Source of the DNA: [Mycobacterium] manitobense
Lineage (GTDB): Bacteria > Actinomycetota > Actinomycetes > Mycobacteriales > Mycobacteriaceae
NCBI RefSeq assembly: GCF_025821665.1
Contig: NZ_JACKSJ010000088.1
Span: forward strand, 17,454-81,453
Length of the DNA stretch: 64,000 nt
Direction: 5' to 3'
In this document: positions 1 to 8,496 of the stretch, one piece after another
How positions within the stretch are numbered: the first letter of the stretch is position 1
Layout of the letters: each line of letters opens with the position of its first letter
The notes under the pieces: model-generated
The model's input: the letters and a program-made list of their open reading frames with translations, nothing else
Told to the model about the DNA's origin: nothing
The model's database searches: none
Made by a program: the position numbers and the translations under genes

Positions 1-23
1 CTGCACGAACTCAACGTAGGGCG

Positions 24-55
24 AGGGACGTATTCCTGTCAAGGAATACGTCCCT
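24..55. terminator. Perfect 13-bp hairpin, probable terminator
   Basis: AGGGACGTATTCC (24-36) and GGAATACGTCCCT (43-55) are perfect inverted repeats around a 6-nt loop. The hairpin lies about 50 nt beyond the stop of the leftward gene ending at 104. No T-run follows on either strand, so it would be the U-less type common in mycobacteria. It could serve genes converging from both sides. Confidence 0.6.
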
Positions 56-103
56 ATGCACGCCAATGTGATCGGCGTGCGTGGTCGAGAATCGGTCCGG
101 TGG

Positions 104-439
104 CTACGGCACTCCCGGGCCTGTCGGCTTCTTGCCCTGCTGCTGGCGCGCAGCCTGGGCGAGCGCGTTGACGAGCGGGTTCGCCGCGAGCATCTGGCGA
201 CGTTCCTCGTCGGACATCTCGTAGAACGCCCACACGCCCCACGCCGCCGGACGCACGTACAGCGTCACCGGCCTGCGCTGGCTCTGGAACACCGCCGGCA
301 CCGGGACGACGCGATCCAGCACAGCAGCGCTGGCCATCTCCTCGGCGAGCTTGTCCCGGTCGGCCGACTCGTCGAGTTCGTAGAGCAACGACTGGCCGCC
401 GGCCTTGGGCGGGCCTTGCAGCGCGAGGAACCACGCCAT
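104..439 (-). CDS. Hypothetical protein, 111 aa
   Basis: A small soluble protein of no family I recognise. It starts MAWFLALQG, is rich in acidic and Gln residues, and has a polar C-terminus (ARQQQGKKPTGPG). It has no signal peptide and no membrane segment. A GAGAAGGAG-like ribosome binding sequence precedes the start. It is transcribed alone, away from the lipoprotein gene at 527, and is followed by the hairpin at 24-55. Coding is supported by length and by third-position GC bias, not by homology. Confidence 0.6.
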   Translation of the reverse strand: MAWFLALQGPPKAGGQSLLYELDESADRDKLAEEMASAAVLDRVVPVPAVFQSQRRPVTLYVRPAAWGVWAFYEMSDEERRQMLAANPLVNALAQAARQQQGKKPTGPGVP

Positions 440-526
440 CGGGTACTCCTTCTCTGTCGAGATGTTTCGTCACGACGCAGCGTAGGAGATCGGGCCCGCT
501 GATCGTGAACTCCGTAAGCTCGCGGC

Positions 527-1021
527 ATGCGGGTGACCGGAGCGACCGTTGCCGTGCTGGGCGGGTGTCTGCTCGCCGCCGGCTGCGGGTGGAGCCCGCC
601 GAGCGCCCCGCCGCCCAAGCCCGACACCTGTGCGCCGACCGACGGCCCGGGCGCTGCCACCGTCCAGCGCGAGATCGTCACCCTCGCCCCACCGGGTCCG
701 GGCGCGACATGGACCGAGACGGGCAGCGGTCACGCGACGAACTGCCGGTTGTACTGGGTGCAGCTGAAGGGGCCCGGCAGCGCGCCCGACGTTCCGGCGC
801 AGGTGTTGTTCTTCGACCGGCAGACCCCGCTGGGGCCCGCCACCCCCGAACCCCGGCCCTACGTCGCCGTCGTGAACTCGGGCGACGAGTTCGTCACCGT
901 GCAGTACCAGTGGCGGCAGGGCGCCGATGCGCCGTGCTGCCCGACCGGAATCGGCACCGTACGGTTCCGGGTGGGCGACGGCGGCACGCTCGAGGCGGTC
1001 GACCCGATCCCGAACTCCTAG
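527..1021 (+). CDS. lppP: LppP/LprE-family lipoprotein
   Basis: A 164-aa secreted lipoprotein. The N-terminus is a lipoprotein signal peptide ending in a lipobox (LAAGC, Cys near residue 20), so the mature protein should be acylated and held on the outer face of the membrane. The C-terminal half carries the family signature with NCRLYWVQ, LFFDR, PEPRPYV, VQYQW and CCPTGIGTVRF, as I remember it from M. tuberculosis LppP (Rv2330c). In that genome lppP also lies close to the Rv2325c-Rv2327 block found just downstream here. Its function is unknown. Its last 4 nt overlap the convergent acyl-CoA oxidase-type gene. Confidence 0.8.
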   Translation: MRVTGATVAVLGGCLLAAGCGWSPPSAPPPKPDTCAPTDGPGAATVQREIVTLAPPGPGATWTETGSGHATNCRLYWVQLKGPGSAPDVPAQVLFFDRQTPLGPATPEPRPYVAVVNSGDEFVTVQYQWRQGADAPCCPTGIGTVRFRVGDGGTLEAVDPIPNS

Positions 1022-2958
1022 GCGGGTCCGGCGGTCATCAACTCCTCGGGATCCATCATCGCCGCATAACGGAGCTGCTCGGGGATCCCGAAGCCGTCCA
1101 CCAGCGTCTCGGCGTAGGGCCGCAGCGTGCGGCACCGTTCATTGATCCCGCGGGTGACCGCCTTGGCGCGTTCGGTCGACAGGAAGCGGTGCTCGATGAA
1201 CCAGGCCTTGTCGTCCTCGATCACCGACAACGCGTAGAGGTCGCAGACCATACCGAGGATGCGGCGCGCCTCCTCGTCCTCGCACGCGTCGATGCCTGCG
1301 ACGAACGCCTCGAGCACGATGCGGTCGATGTGGGCCTGCGCGGTGTGCAGCACGTGATCCTGCACCGAGTTGAACGCGTCGAACGCCGACATCTCCTTGG
1401 ACTTCGACTGCAGCCGGCGGGCCACCGACGACAGCAGGTACTCCTCGCGGTCCTCGAACATCTGCACCTGGGTGCCGCGGTTGAACAGGCTGCCCTCTTC
1501 TTCGTTGTCCTGGCGCGTGTCGAGGATGGTCTGCATGATCGTCTCGGCCGCTGTGCGCTTCATCACCCGGGTGCCGACGGTGTTGGCGGCGAAGCGCACC
1601 CATCCGACCGGGCTCATACTCTTGACGTCGTCGGCGTAGGCGGTCAGCAGCTCCTTGGCCACCAGTTGCGTCAGCACGTGGTTGTCACCCTCGAACGTGG
1701 TGAACACGTCGATGTCACCACGCAACCCGATGAGCCGGTTCTCCGCCAGATACCCTGCGCCGCCGCAGGCTTCCCGGGCCTCCTGGATGGCCCGGCTGGC
1801 ATGCCAGGTGTTGGACGCCTTCAGGCCCGCGGCCCTGGCCTCGAGCTCACGCTGCTCCTCGGCGTCGGGGTTGTCCGAGCTCTGCAGTTCGTGGCACTTG
1901 GCCACCAGTTCGTTCTGCGCGAACTGCAGCGCGTACGACCTCGCGATCAGCGGGAACAACCGGCGCTGGTGCACCAGGTAGTCCATGATGAGCACCTCTT
2001 TGTCGTCGCCGGGCGCCTCGAACTGCCTGCGCTGCAACGCATACCGGGTGGCGATGTCGAGTGCCACCCGCGCGGCCGCGGCACCGCTGCCACCCACCGT
2101 GACCCGCCCGCGGATCAGGGTGCCGAGCATCGTGAAGAAGCGGCGGTTGGGGTTGTCGATCGGCGACGAGTACGTGCCGTCCTCACTGACGTCGCCGTAC
2201 TGGTTGAGCAGGTTCACCCGCGGTACGCGGACGTTGTCGAACACGATCCGGCCGTTGTCGACGCCCGGCAGGCCGCCCTTGTAGTCGCAGTCCGACGTGG
2301 TCACCCCGGGCAGGTCGTTGCCGTCCTCGTCGCGGATCGGTACCAGCACGCAGTGCACGCCGTGGTGGACCGGCTCGCCGTTCTCGTGGGTGATCAGCTG
2401 GGCGAAAACCGCTGCCATCCGGGCGGTCTGAGCCGCACCGCCGATGTAGTCCTTGCGCGCCGTCGGGGTGGGGGAGTTGACCACGAACTCACCGGTGGCG
2501 GGGTCGTAGGTGGCGGTCGTCTCGAGCGACTGGACGTCGCTGCCGTGCCCGGTCTCGGTCATCGCGAAACAGCCGAGCAGTTCGCAGGAGATGATCTTGG
2601 GCACGTACTCCTCGTGGTGCCGTTCGGTGCCGAGGTTCTCCACGGCGCCGCCGAACAGGCCCCACTGCACACCGGCCTTCACCATGAGTGACAGGTCCGA
2701 CATCGCCAGCATCTCGATCTGGGTGATGGCGGCGCCGACGTCACCGTTGCCGCCGTGCTCCTTCTTGAACCCGTCCTCGGCCGCACCCTTCGCGGCCATG
2801 ATCCGCAGCTGCTCGGCCACCTTGGTGCGGGCGATCACGGTGTTGGGCGTGTAGTGCGGTTTGAAGATCTCCGTGGAGAGCTCCTCGCGCATTTGGTTCT
2901 TGACGTCGCGCCAGCGGCCGTCGAGCGAGTTGCGTAGATGCTCCGCAGTGGTGGTCAT
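1018..2958 (-). CDS. Acyl-CoA oxidase/dehydrogenase family protein
   Basis: A 646-aa flavoprotein of the acyl-CoA oxidase (ACOX) type, predicted to oxidise acyl-CoA to trans-2-enoyl-CoA in the cytoplasm. The length matches ACOX proteins (about 650 aa) better than ordinary FadE proteins (about 400 aa). Visible motifs are CFAMTETGHGSD (flavin/substrate region), the arginine-rich YALQRRQF segment, GGAGYLAENRL, and FTTFEGDN, where the Glu is the likely catalytic base. A C-terminal ACOX domain follows. I chose the ATG at 2958 (MTTTAEHL); an in-frame ATG 26 codons upstream has poor context. Whether it uses oxygen or an electron-transfer flavoprotein cannot be told from the sequence. Confidence 0.85.
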   Translation of the reverse strand: MTTTAEHLRNSLDGRWRDVKNQMREELSTEIFKPHYTPNTVIARTKVAEQLRIMAAKGAAEDGFKKEHGGNGDVGAAITQIEMLAMSDLSLMVKAGVQWGLFGGAVENLGTERHHEEYVPKIISCELLGCFAMTETGHGSDVQSLETTATYDPATGEFVVNSPTPTARKDYIGGAAQTARMAAVFAQLITHENGEPVHHGVHCVLVPIRDEDGNDLPGVTTSDCDYKGGLPGVDNGRIVFDNVRVPRVNLLNQYGDVSEDGTYSSPIDNPNRRFFTMLGTLIRGRVTVGGSGAAAARVALDIATRYALQRRQFEAPGDDKEVLIMDYLVHQRRLFPLIARSYALQFAQNELVAKCHELQSSDNPDAEEQRELEARAAGLKASNTWHASRAIQEAREACGGAGYLAENRLIGLRGDIDVFTTFEGDNHVLTQLVAKELLTAYADDVKSMSPVGWVRFAANTVGTRVMKRTAAETIMQTILDTRQDNEEEGSLFNRGTQVQMFEDREEYLLSSVARRLQSKSKEMSAFDAFNSVQDHVLHTAQAHIDRIVLEAFVAGIDACEDEEARRILGMVCDLYALSVIEDDKAWFIEHRFLSTERAKAVTRGINERCRTLRPYAETLVDGFGIPEQLRYAAMMDPEELMTAGPA

Positions 2959-3057
2959 ACCTGACGGTAACCCGTGGTCCGCGCGGGGAAACTGTGATGT
3001 GCGAAACCCAGGCTTACCTTGCTGGATACCGGGCACGGGCCGGGGTTGAATCGTGGC

Positions 3058-3792
3058 ATGACCCAGCCTCAGTCGGCGTCACCCGGACCCGCACCATGGC
3101 GGCCGCACGACTTCGACCACCGGCACGGCGACGTCAGCGGCGGCTGGCTGCGGGCCGCGACGTTCGGCGCGATGGACGGCCTGGTGAGCAACACCGCGCT
3201 GATCGCAGGCGTCGGTGCTGCCGCACACGCCCCGGCCGTGGTGCTCAGCGGGATGGCGGGCCTGGTCGCCGGCGCGTTCTCGATGGCGCTCGGTGAGTAC
3301 ACCTCGGTGCGGACGGCCAACGAGCAGATCGAGGCCGAGGTGCGGGTGGAGAAGCGGGCGTTCCGCAGGCACCCGCAGGCCGAGCGGGCCGAGCTGACCG
3401 ACATGCTGGTGACCATGGGGATGACGCCACAGACGGCCGACGCCGCGTCCGCGGAGATCCACCGCGACGAGAACCGGGCGATCAACTTCCACCTGGTGCA
3501 GGAACTCGGCGTCGACCCCAGGGAGAAGCCGTCACCCTACGTGGCAGCCCTCTCGTCGTTCTTCATGTTCGCGATCGGCGCGGTGGTGCCGCTGATCCCG
3601 TTCCTGTTGGGCTTCGAATCGCTCTGGGCCGGACTGGCTCTGGGCGGCGTCGGGCTGTTCCTGGCCGGCGGCGCCGCCGCCCGTTTCACCGGCAAGCCGG
3701 TCTGGTTCGCCTCGTCGCGGCAGTTCGTGCTCGGCGCGGTGGCGATCGCGGCCACCTATGCCGTCGGTTCGCTCATCGGCACGGTGGTCTGA
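3058..3792 (+). CDS. VIT1/CCC1-family iron/manganese transporter
   Basis: A 244-aa membrane protein of the VIT1/CCC1 family, which move Fe2+ or Mn2+ across membranes. The first helix region has the family signature (FGAMDGLVSNTALIAG), followed by GEYTSVRTANEQIEAE, which leads into the acidic cytoplasmic metal-binding segment (about residues 85-145, Glu-rich). Three more hydrophobic helices fill residues 155-244. The ATG at 3058 places MTQPQSASPG first; it is divergent from the acyl-CoA oxidase-type gene. The direction of transport is not evident. Confidence 0.88.
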   Translation: MTQPQSASPGPAPWRPHDFDHRHGDVSGGWLRAATFGAMDGLVSNTALIAGVGAAAHAPAVVLSGMAGLVAGAFSMALGEYTSVRTANEQIEAEVRVEKRAFRRHPQAERAELTDMLVTMGMTPQTADAASAEIHRDENRAINFHLVQELGVDPREKPSPYVAALSSFFMFAIGAVVPLIPFLLGFESLWAGLALGGVGLFLAGGAAARFTGKPVWFASSRQFVLGAVAIAATYAVGSLIGTVV

Positions 3793-3798
3793 TCGTCG

Positions 3799-4911
3799 AT
3801 GCTGCATCGCCTCGCCGTGGCCGGCGTGCTGCTGCTCGGTGGGTGCAGCGCGGCCCCGCCGCCCGACGCACCGTCGGCATGGACCTACCTCGGCGGGTCG
3901 GAGGTGCACTCCGGCTTCTCGTTCGCAGGAACCGTCGTGGGTGGTCTCTCGGGCATCACCTACGACTCCGGCCGGGGGGTCTACTACGTCATCAGCGACG
4001 ACCGCTCGGCGAAGAACCCGGCCAGGTTCTACACGGTGCGTATCCCACTCTCCAACAACGGCTCCGACGAGGTGCAGTGGGTGTCGTGCACCGTTCTCAG
4101 GGATGCCGGTGGCGAACCGTTCGCCCCACTCGACGCCGAAGCGCGGCCCCCGGTGATCCCGCCCGACCCCGAGGGCATCGCCTTCGACGCTCGGCGCCAG
4201 CAGCTGTTCTGGACCAGTGAGGGTGCCCGCGACATCGAGAACGCATCGCGCCCACTGCTGCTGGATCCTTGGGTGCGGCTGGCCGGCCTCGACGGCGGCT
4301 ACCGCGGGCACTACCCGTTGCCGCCCGGGCTGGCGATGTCGGCGCAGCCGTCGGGCCCGCGTGCGAACGCAACGCTGGAAGGCCTCACACTCACCCCCGA
4401 CGGCACGGCCCTGTTCGCCGGCATGGAGGGGCCGGTCTTCGCCGACGGCGAACCGCCGACCGCGTCGCACGGGGCGCTCACACGAATCACCCGCTACGAC
4501 ACGGCAACCGGCGAGCCGACCGCGCAGTACGCCTATCCGGTCGACGCGGTGACCGCGGGCCGTGACGGCGACAACGGGCTGTCCGACCTCGTCGCCCTCG
4601 ACGTCGACACGTTCCTGGTGGTGGAACGCGGCTACGGCGACAGGGTTTCCGCGCGCATCTACCGGGCGAGCACGGCGGGCGCCGGCGACATCCTCGGAAA
4701 ATCGTCGCAGGGCGCCGATCCTCCGGTCGCGGCGATGACGAAGGAACTCGTCGTCGACCTGACGGCGGCACCCGGTATCGAGCACCTCGACAATGTCGAG
4801 GGAATCACGCTCGGCCCCAAGCTCTCCGACGGCCGCCAGAGCGTCGTGCTGGTCACCGACGACAACTTCTCGCCGCGTCAGGTGACGCAGTTCCACGTCT
4901 TCACGATGTGA
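3799..4911 (+). CDS. Lipoprotein with esterase-like phytase domain
   Basis: A 370-aa predicted lipoprotein. It has a short signal peptide with lipobox LLLGGC (Cys about residue 16), then a beta-propeller-like domain of the esterase-like phytase family (PF13449 type). Characteristic pieces are GGLSGITYD, YYVISDDRS, DPEGIAF, NATLEGLTLTPDG and DNVEGITLGP. It begins 6 nt after the VIT1-type gene and is probably co-transcribed. The family fold suggests a surface phosphatase or esterase, but the substrate is unknown. Confidence 0.8.
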   Translation: MLHRLAVAGVLLLGGCSAAPPPDAPSAWTYLGGSEVHSGFSFAGTVVGGLSGITYDSGRGVYYVISDDRSAKNPARFYTVRIPLSNNGSDEVQWVSCTVLRDAGGEPFAPLDAEARPPVIPPDPEGIAFDARRQQLFWTSEGARDIENASRPLLLDPWVRLAGLDGGYRGHYPLPPGLAMSAQPSGPRANATLEGLTLTPDGTALFAGMEGPVFADGEPPTASHGALTRITRYDTATGEPTAQYAYPVDAVTAGRDGDNGLSDLVALDVDTFLVVERGYGDRVSARIYRASTAGAGDILGKSSQGADPPVAAMTKELVVDLTAAPGIEHLDNVEGITLGPKLSDGRQSVVLVTDDNFSPRQVTQFHVFTM

Positions 4912-4959
4912 ACATCAGCTGTCGCTGCCGACTGTCACCGCTCTCCTCCCGGGGGTCGG

Positions 4960-5472
4960 TCAGTCGGTGGTCTTGCGGGTGGGCGCGGCCGCGTCGGCGA
5001 GCAGGCGGCGCAACACCACGACGGCGTCGGCCAGCGTCTCCCGCTCCGACTCGTCGAGCCGTTCGAGATACGGGTCGAAGGCGGCCCCGCGGTCGGCACG
5101 CACCTGCTTGAGGGTCTGCACGCCCGCCGGGGTGATGCGGATCAGCACCGCGCGCGCATCGCCGGGGTCGACGGTGCGTGTCACCAGGCCCGCGTCCTCG
5201 AGGCGGCGCACCTGCGTCGTCATCGTGGGTTGTGAGCAGTGGTCGAGTGCGGCCAGATCGGAGATGCGGGCCTCGCCCTGGTCTTCGATCATGGACAGCA
5301 GCCGCCCCTGTGCGACGGGCAGCGGCAGCCGCACCCGCTGCGTGGCGAGCCGGTTGATCCGGGCGACGACGGACAGCAGGTCGGAGCCCAGCGTCGGCCC
5401 GATCGACTCGTGTGCGGAGCCGGTCTGCTCACGGGGGGCGCCGACGTCCTCGGTGGCGGGAGGCGGAGTCAT
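4960..5472 (-). CDS. MarR-family transcriptional regulator
   Basis: A 170-aa winged-helix regulator. The HTH and wing are seen in ARISDLAALDHCSQPTMTTQVRRLEDAGLV followed by RTVDPGDARAVLIRITPAG, the usual MarR arrangement, with a C-terminal dimerisation helix. It is divergent from the ECF transporter gene at 5579, with a perfect palindrome between them (5483-5501). Rv2327 occupies the same place in M. tuberculosis. An alternative ATG at 5487 would lie inside the palindrome, so I prefer 5472. The ligand is unknown; the neighbouring transporter is the obvious candidate target. Confidence 0.88.
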   Translation of the reverse strand: MTPPPATEDVGAPREQTGSAHESIGPTLGSDLLSVVARINRLATQRVRLPLPVAQGRLLSMIEDQGEARISDLAALDHCSQPTMTTQVRRLEDAGLVTRTVDPGDARAVLIRITPAGVQTLKQVRADRGAAFDPYLERLDESERETLADAVVVLRRLLADAAAPTRKTTD

Positions 5473-5482
5473 GGGCCCATAA

Positions 5483-5501
5483 TACATAGGATCACTATGT
5501 A
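5483..5501. promoter_or_regulatory. Palindromic operator, probable MarR site
   Basis: TACATAG (5483-5489) and CTATGTA (5495-5501) form a perfect 7-bp inverted repeat with a 5-bp centre, in otherwise GC-rich DNA. It sits between the MarR-family gene and the divergent ECF transporter. The size and symmetry fit a MarR dimer site, so both genes may be controlled from it. Confidence 0.72.
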
Positions 5502-5578
5502 GGTGGTGTAATGTGCTGTCTCACACGCCGCCACCTGCCGGGGAAGGACCGCCCGGGCCCGACTGGCAGAATCGTGAG

Positions 5579-7648
5579 ATGACCGTGACCCAGCCGCCGA
5601 GGCAGCCTCGACGCGCCGGATCGCTGCAACCCGGAGATCTCGCCCAGGCCGCCGTGATGGCGGCGCTGTGCGCGGCCACCGCCATCATCGCCGTCGTGGT
5701 GCCCTTCGCCGCGGCACTGTCGCTGCTCGGCAGCGTGCCGATGGGCGTGCTCGCCTACCGTTACCGGCTCCGGGTGCTGGTCACGGCCACCGTCGCGGGT
5801 GGGCTGATCGCCTTCCTGATCGCCGGGATGGGCGGGATGATGACCGTCATCGACTGCGCCTACATCGGCGGTCTGACGGGGATCATCAAGCGTCGCGGCC
5901 GCGGCACCCCCACGGTGATCGTCGCCGGACTCGCCGCAGGCGCCGTGTTCGGCGCGGCGTCCGTCCTGGCGCTGACCGTGCTGTCGCGGCTGCGCAACCT
6001 GATCTTCGACACGATGACCGCCAACATCAACGGGCTGGCCGCGATCATCGCGCGCATCCCCGACTTCTGGGGTCTGGTGCCCGAGACCCAGCCGGCCGCC
6101 GACGCGCTCAAGCGCGGATTCGCCACGGCGCTGCAGTACTGGCAGTTCCTGATCGGCGGCTTCGGCGTGCTCAGCATCCTGTTCGTCACGCTGGTCGGCT
6201 GGTGGGCGCTGTCGAAGGTGATCGACCGCCTGATGGGTGTGCCCGACGTGCACAAGCTCGAGGCCGGCGGCGAGGGCGGCCCGGTCGCGCCGGTGCCGGC
6301 CCGGCTGACCGACGTGCGCTTCCGGTACCCGGGCGCCGATCACGACGCCCTCGGCCCGGTGTCACTGACGGTCGAGCCCGGCGAGCACCTCGCCATCACC
6401 GGGGCCAACGGATCGGGCAAGACCACGCTGATGCTGGTCCTCGCCGGCCGTGAGCCCACCGGCGGCACCGTGGACCGGCCGGGCGCGGTGGGCCTGGGCC
6501 GGCCGGGCGGGACCGCGGTGATCATGCAGCATCCGGAGAGCCAGATCCTGGGCACCAGGGTGGCCGACGACGTGGTGTTCGGCCTGCCGCCCGGAACGAC
6601 CACCGACGTCGAGCGGCTGCTGGCCGAGGTGGGCCTCGACGGCCTCGCCGAGCGCGACACCGGCGGCCTGTCCGGCGGCGAACTGCAGCGACTGGCCGTC
6701 GCGGCGGCGCTGGCCCGCGAGCCGAGGCTGCTCATCGCCGACGAGGTCACCAGCATGGTCGATCAGCAGGGCCGGGAGTCGCTGCTGGCGGTGCTGTCCG
6801 GGCTGACCGGTCGCCACGAGATGTCGCTGGTGCACATCACGCACTACAACGACGAAGCGGATTCGGCCGATCGGGTCGTCAACCTGACCGGCAACGGCGG
6901 CGATGCGGACAACATGCCCATGGTGGAGACGGCCGAGGCGCCACCGCCGTCGGCGGACATCGGCCACCGCGACGGCGCCCCCGTGCTGGAGCTGATCGAC
7001 GTCGGTCACGAGTACGGCAGCGGAACGCCATGGGCGTCCACGGCGCTGCGGGACGTCAACGTGGCCGTGCACGAGGGCGACGGCATGCTCATCCACGGGC
7101 TGAACGGCTCGGGCAAGTCCACCCTCGCCTGGATCATGGCCGGGCTGACGGTCCCGACCACCGGGCAGGCGTTGCTCGACGGCGAACCGGTGTCCGAGCA
7201 CGTCGGGGCGGTGGCGTTCTCGTTCCAGTCCGCGCGGCTGCAGCTGCTGCGCAGTCAGGTCGACGCCGAGATCGCCACGGCGGCAGGGTTCTCCCCGCGC
7301 GATCACGATCGTGTGCACAGTGCACTTGCCGCCGTCGGCCTCGATCCCGCGCTGGCCGCCCGGCGGATCGACCAGCTCAGCGGCGGCCAGGCCCGCCGGG
7401 TGGTGCTCGCCGGGCTGCTCGCCCGGTCGCCCCGTGCACTCATCCTCGACGAGCCGCTGGCCGGGCTGGACGCCGCCAGCGCCCGCGGCCTGCTGAGGTT
7501 GCTCGTCGACCTGCGCCGCAACAACGGCCTGACCGTGGTGGTGATCTCGCACGACTTCTCGGGACTCGAGGAGCTGTGCCCGCGCACACTCAACCTGCAG
7601 GACGGCGCGCTCGCGCCGGCGCCGACGACCGCAGGCGGTGTGTCGTGA
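5579..7648 (+). CDS. Fused ECF transporter: membrane component plus two ATPases
   Basis: A 689-aa protein that joins parts normally separate in energy-coupling-factor (ECF) vitamin/cofactor importers. Residues about 15-215 are hydrophobic and form an S-component-like membrane domain. Two ABC ATPase domains follow. The first has Walker [10 protein letters not shown], signature LSGGELQR and Walker [10 protein letters not shown]. The second has [17 protein letters not shown] and [11 protein letters not shown]. Rv2326c has this architecture and is about 697 aa. The ATG at 5579 was chosen because upstream codons lie in the promoter region. Its stop overlaps the GTG of the CbiQ-like gene (GTGA), so the two are translationally coupled. 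The substrate is not known. Confidence 0.88.
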   Translation: MTVTQPPRQPRRAGSLQPGDLAQAAVMAALCAATAIIAVVVPFAAALSLLGSVPMGVLAYRYRLRVLVTATVAGGLIAFLIAGMGGMMTVIDCAYIGGLTGIIKRRGRGTPTVIVAGLAAGAVFGAASVLALTVLSRLRNLIFDTMTANINGLAAIIARIPDFWGLVPETQPAADALKRGFATALQYWQFLIGGFGVLSILFVTLVGWWALSKVIDRLMGVPDVHKLEAGGEGGPVAPVPARLTDVRFRYPGADHDALGPVSLTVEPGEHLAITGANGSGKTTLMLVLAGREPTGGTVDRPGAVGLGRPGGTAVIMQHPESQILGTRVADDVVFGLPPGTTTDVERLLAEVGLDGLAERDTGGLSGGELQRLAVAAALAREPRLLIADEVTSMVDQQGRESLLAVLSGLTGRHEMSLVHITHYNDEADSADRVVNLTGNGGDADNMPMVETAEAPPPSADIGHRDGAPVLELIDVGHEYGSGTPWASTALRDVNVAVHEGDGMLIHGLNGSGKSTLAWIMAGLTVPTTGQALLDGEPVSEHVGAVAFSFQSARLQLLRSQVDAEIATAAGFSPRDHDRVHSALAAVGLDPALAARRIDQLSGGQARRVVLAGLLARSPRALILDEPLAGLDAASARGLLRLLVDLRRNNGLTVVVISHDFSGLEELCPRTLNLQDGALAPAPTTAGGVS

Positions 7649-8490
7649 CCGCACCGAATCGCAAGCAGCGCAGACCGGTCGTCCTGCTCCGCCCCGTGCC
7701 GGGCAATTCGGTCATCCACGACCTGTGGGCGGGCACCAAGCTGCTCGTGGTCGCCGCCATCGGGTTGCTGCTCACCTTCTATCCGGGCTGGGCGCCGATC
7801 GCGGCGGTCGGCGTACTCGTCGTCGCGGGGGCGAAACTGGCCCGGGTGCCGCGCGGGGCGCTGCCGTCGATTCCGTACTGGCTGTGGATCCTGCTGTTCT
7901 TCGGGGGGCTGACCGCCACCTTCGCCGGCGGCAGCCCGGTGATCGACCTGGGCTCGGTGGACGTCGGGCTCGGCGGGCTCTTCAACTTCCTGCGGATCAC
8001 CGCGCTGTCGATCGTGCTGCTCGGCCTCGGAGCGATGGTGTCGTGGACCACCAACGTCGCCGACATCGCGCCCGCGGTCGCGACGCTCGGGCGGCCGCTT
8101 CGGGTGCTGCGTGTGCCGGTCGACGACTGGGCGGTCGCGATCGCGATGTCACTGCGGGCGTTCCCGATGCTGATCGACGAGTTCCGCATCCTGTACGCGG
8201 CGCGCCGCCTGCGGCCCCGCCAGCAGCTGCCCACCCGGCGGGCACGCCGGCGGCGCTGGCTCATCGAGGTGATCGACCTGCTGGCGGCCACCATCACCGT
8301 CGCGCTGCGGCGTGCCGACGAGATGGGCGACGCGATCACCGCCCGCGGCGGGGCGGGACAGATCTCGGCCGCGCCGTCGCGGCCCGCACGTCGCGACGCG
8401 ATCGCGTTCGCGGTGGTGCTCGTCGTGTGCGGGGCGGCGCTGGCACTCGAACTCACGGTGCTCGGCAGCAGCAGCTACAAGGCGTCCTGA
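7645..8490 (+). CDS. ECF transporter T component (CbiQ family)
   Basis: A 281-aa membrane protein with about five hydrophobic segments and the cytoplasmic coupling helices of EcfT/CbiQ proteins: [14 protein letters not shown] and [13 protein letters not shown] carry the A-R-(G/R) contacts to the ATPases. The GTG start at 7645 overlaps the upstream stop by 4 nt. It completes the importer encoded by the fused gene before it, and corresponds to Rv2325c. Confidence 0.88.
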   Translation: MTAPNRKQRRPVVLLRPVPGNSVIHDLWAGTKLLVVAAIGLLLTFYPGWAPIAAVGVLVVAGAKLARVPRGALPSIPYWLWILLFFGGLTATFAGGSPVIDLGSVDVGLGGLFNFLRITALSIVLLGLGAMVSWTTNVADIAPAVATLGRPLRVLRVPVDDWAVAIAMSLRAFPMLIDEFRILYAARRLRPRQQLPTRRARRRRWLIEVIDLLAATITVALRRADEMGDAITARGGAGQISAAPSRPARRDAIAFAVVLVVCGAALALELTVLGSSSYKAS

Positions 8491-8496
8491 CCCGGC

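Noticed and set aside
24..55. Hairpin as the end of an insertion sequence
   Set aside because: No transposase or target duplication nearby; its place after a stop codon fits a terminator.
505..2691. Long rightward open frame over lppP and the acyl-CoA oxidase-type gene
   Set aside because: Its translation is Arg/His/Val-rich low-complexity sequence typical of the opposite strand of high-GC genes; the leftward gene has clear family motifs.
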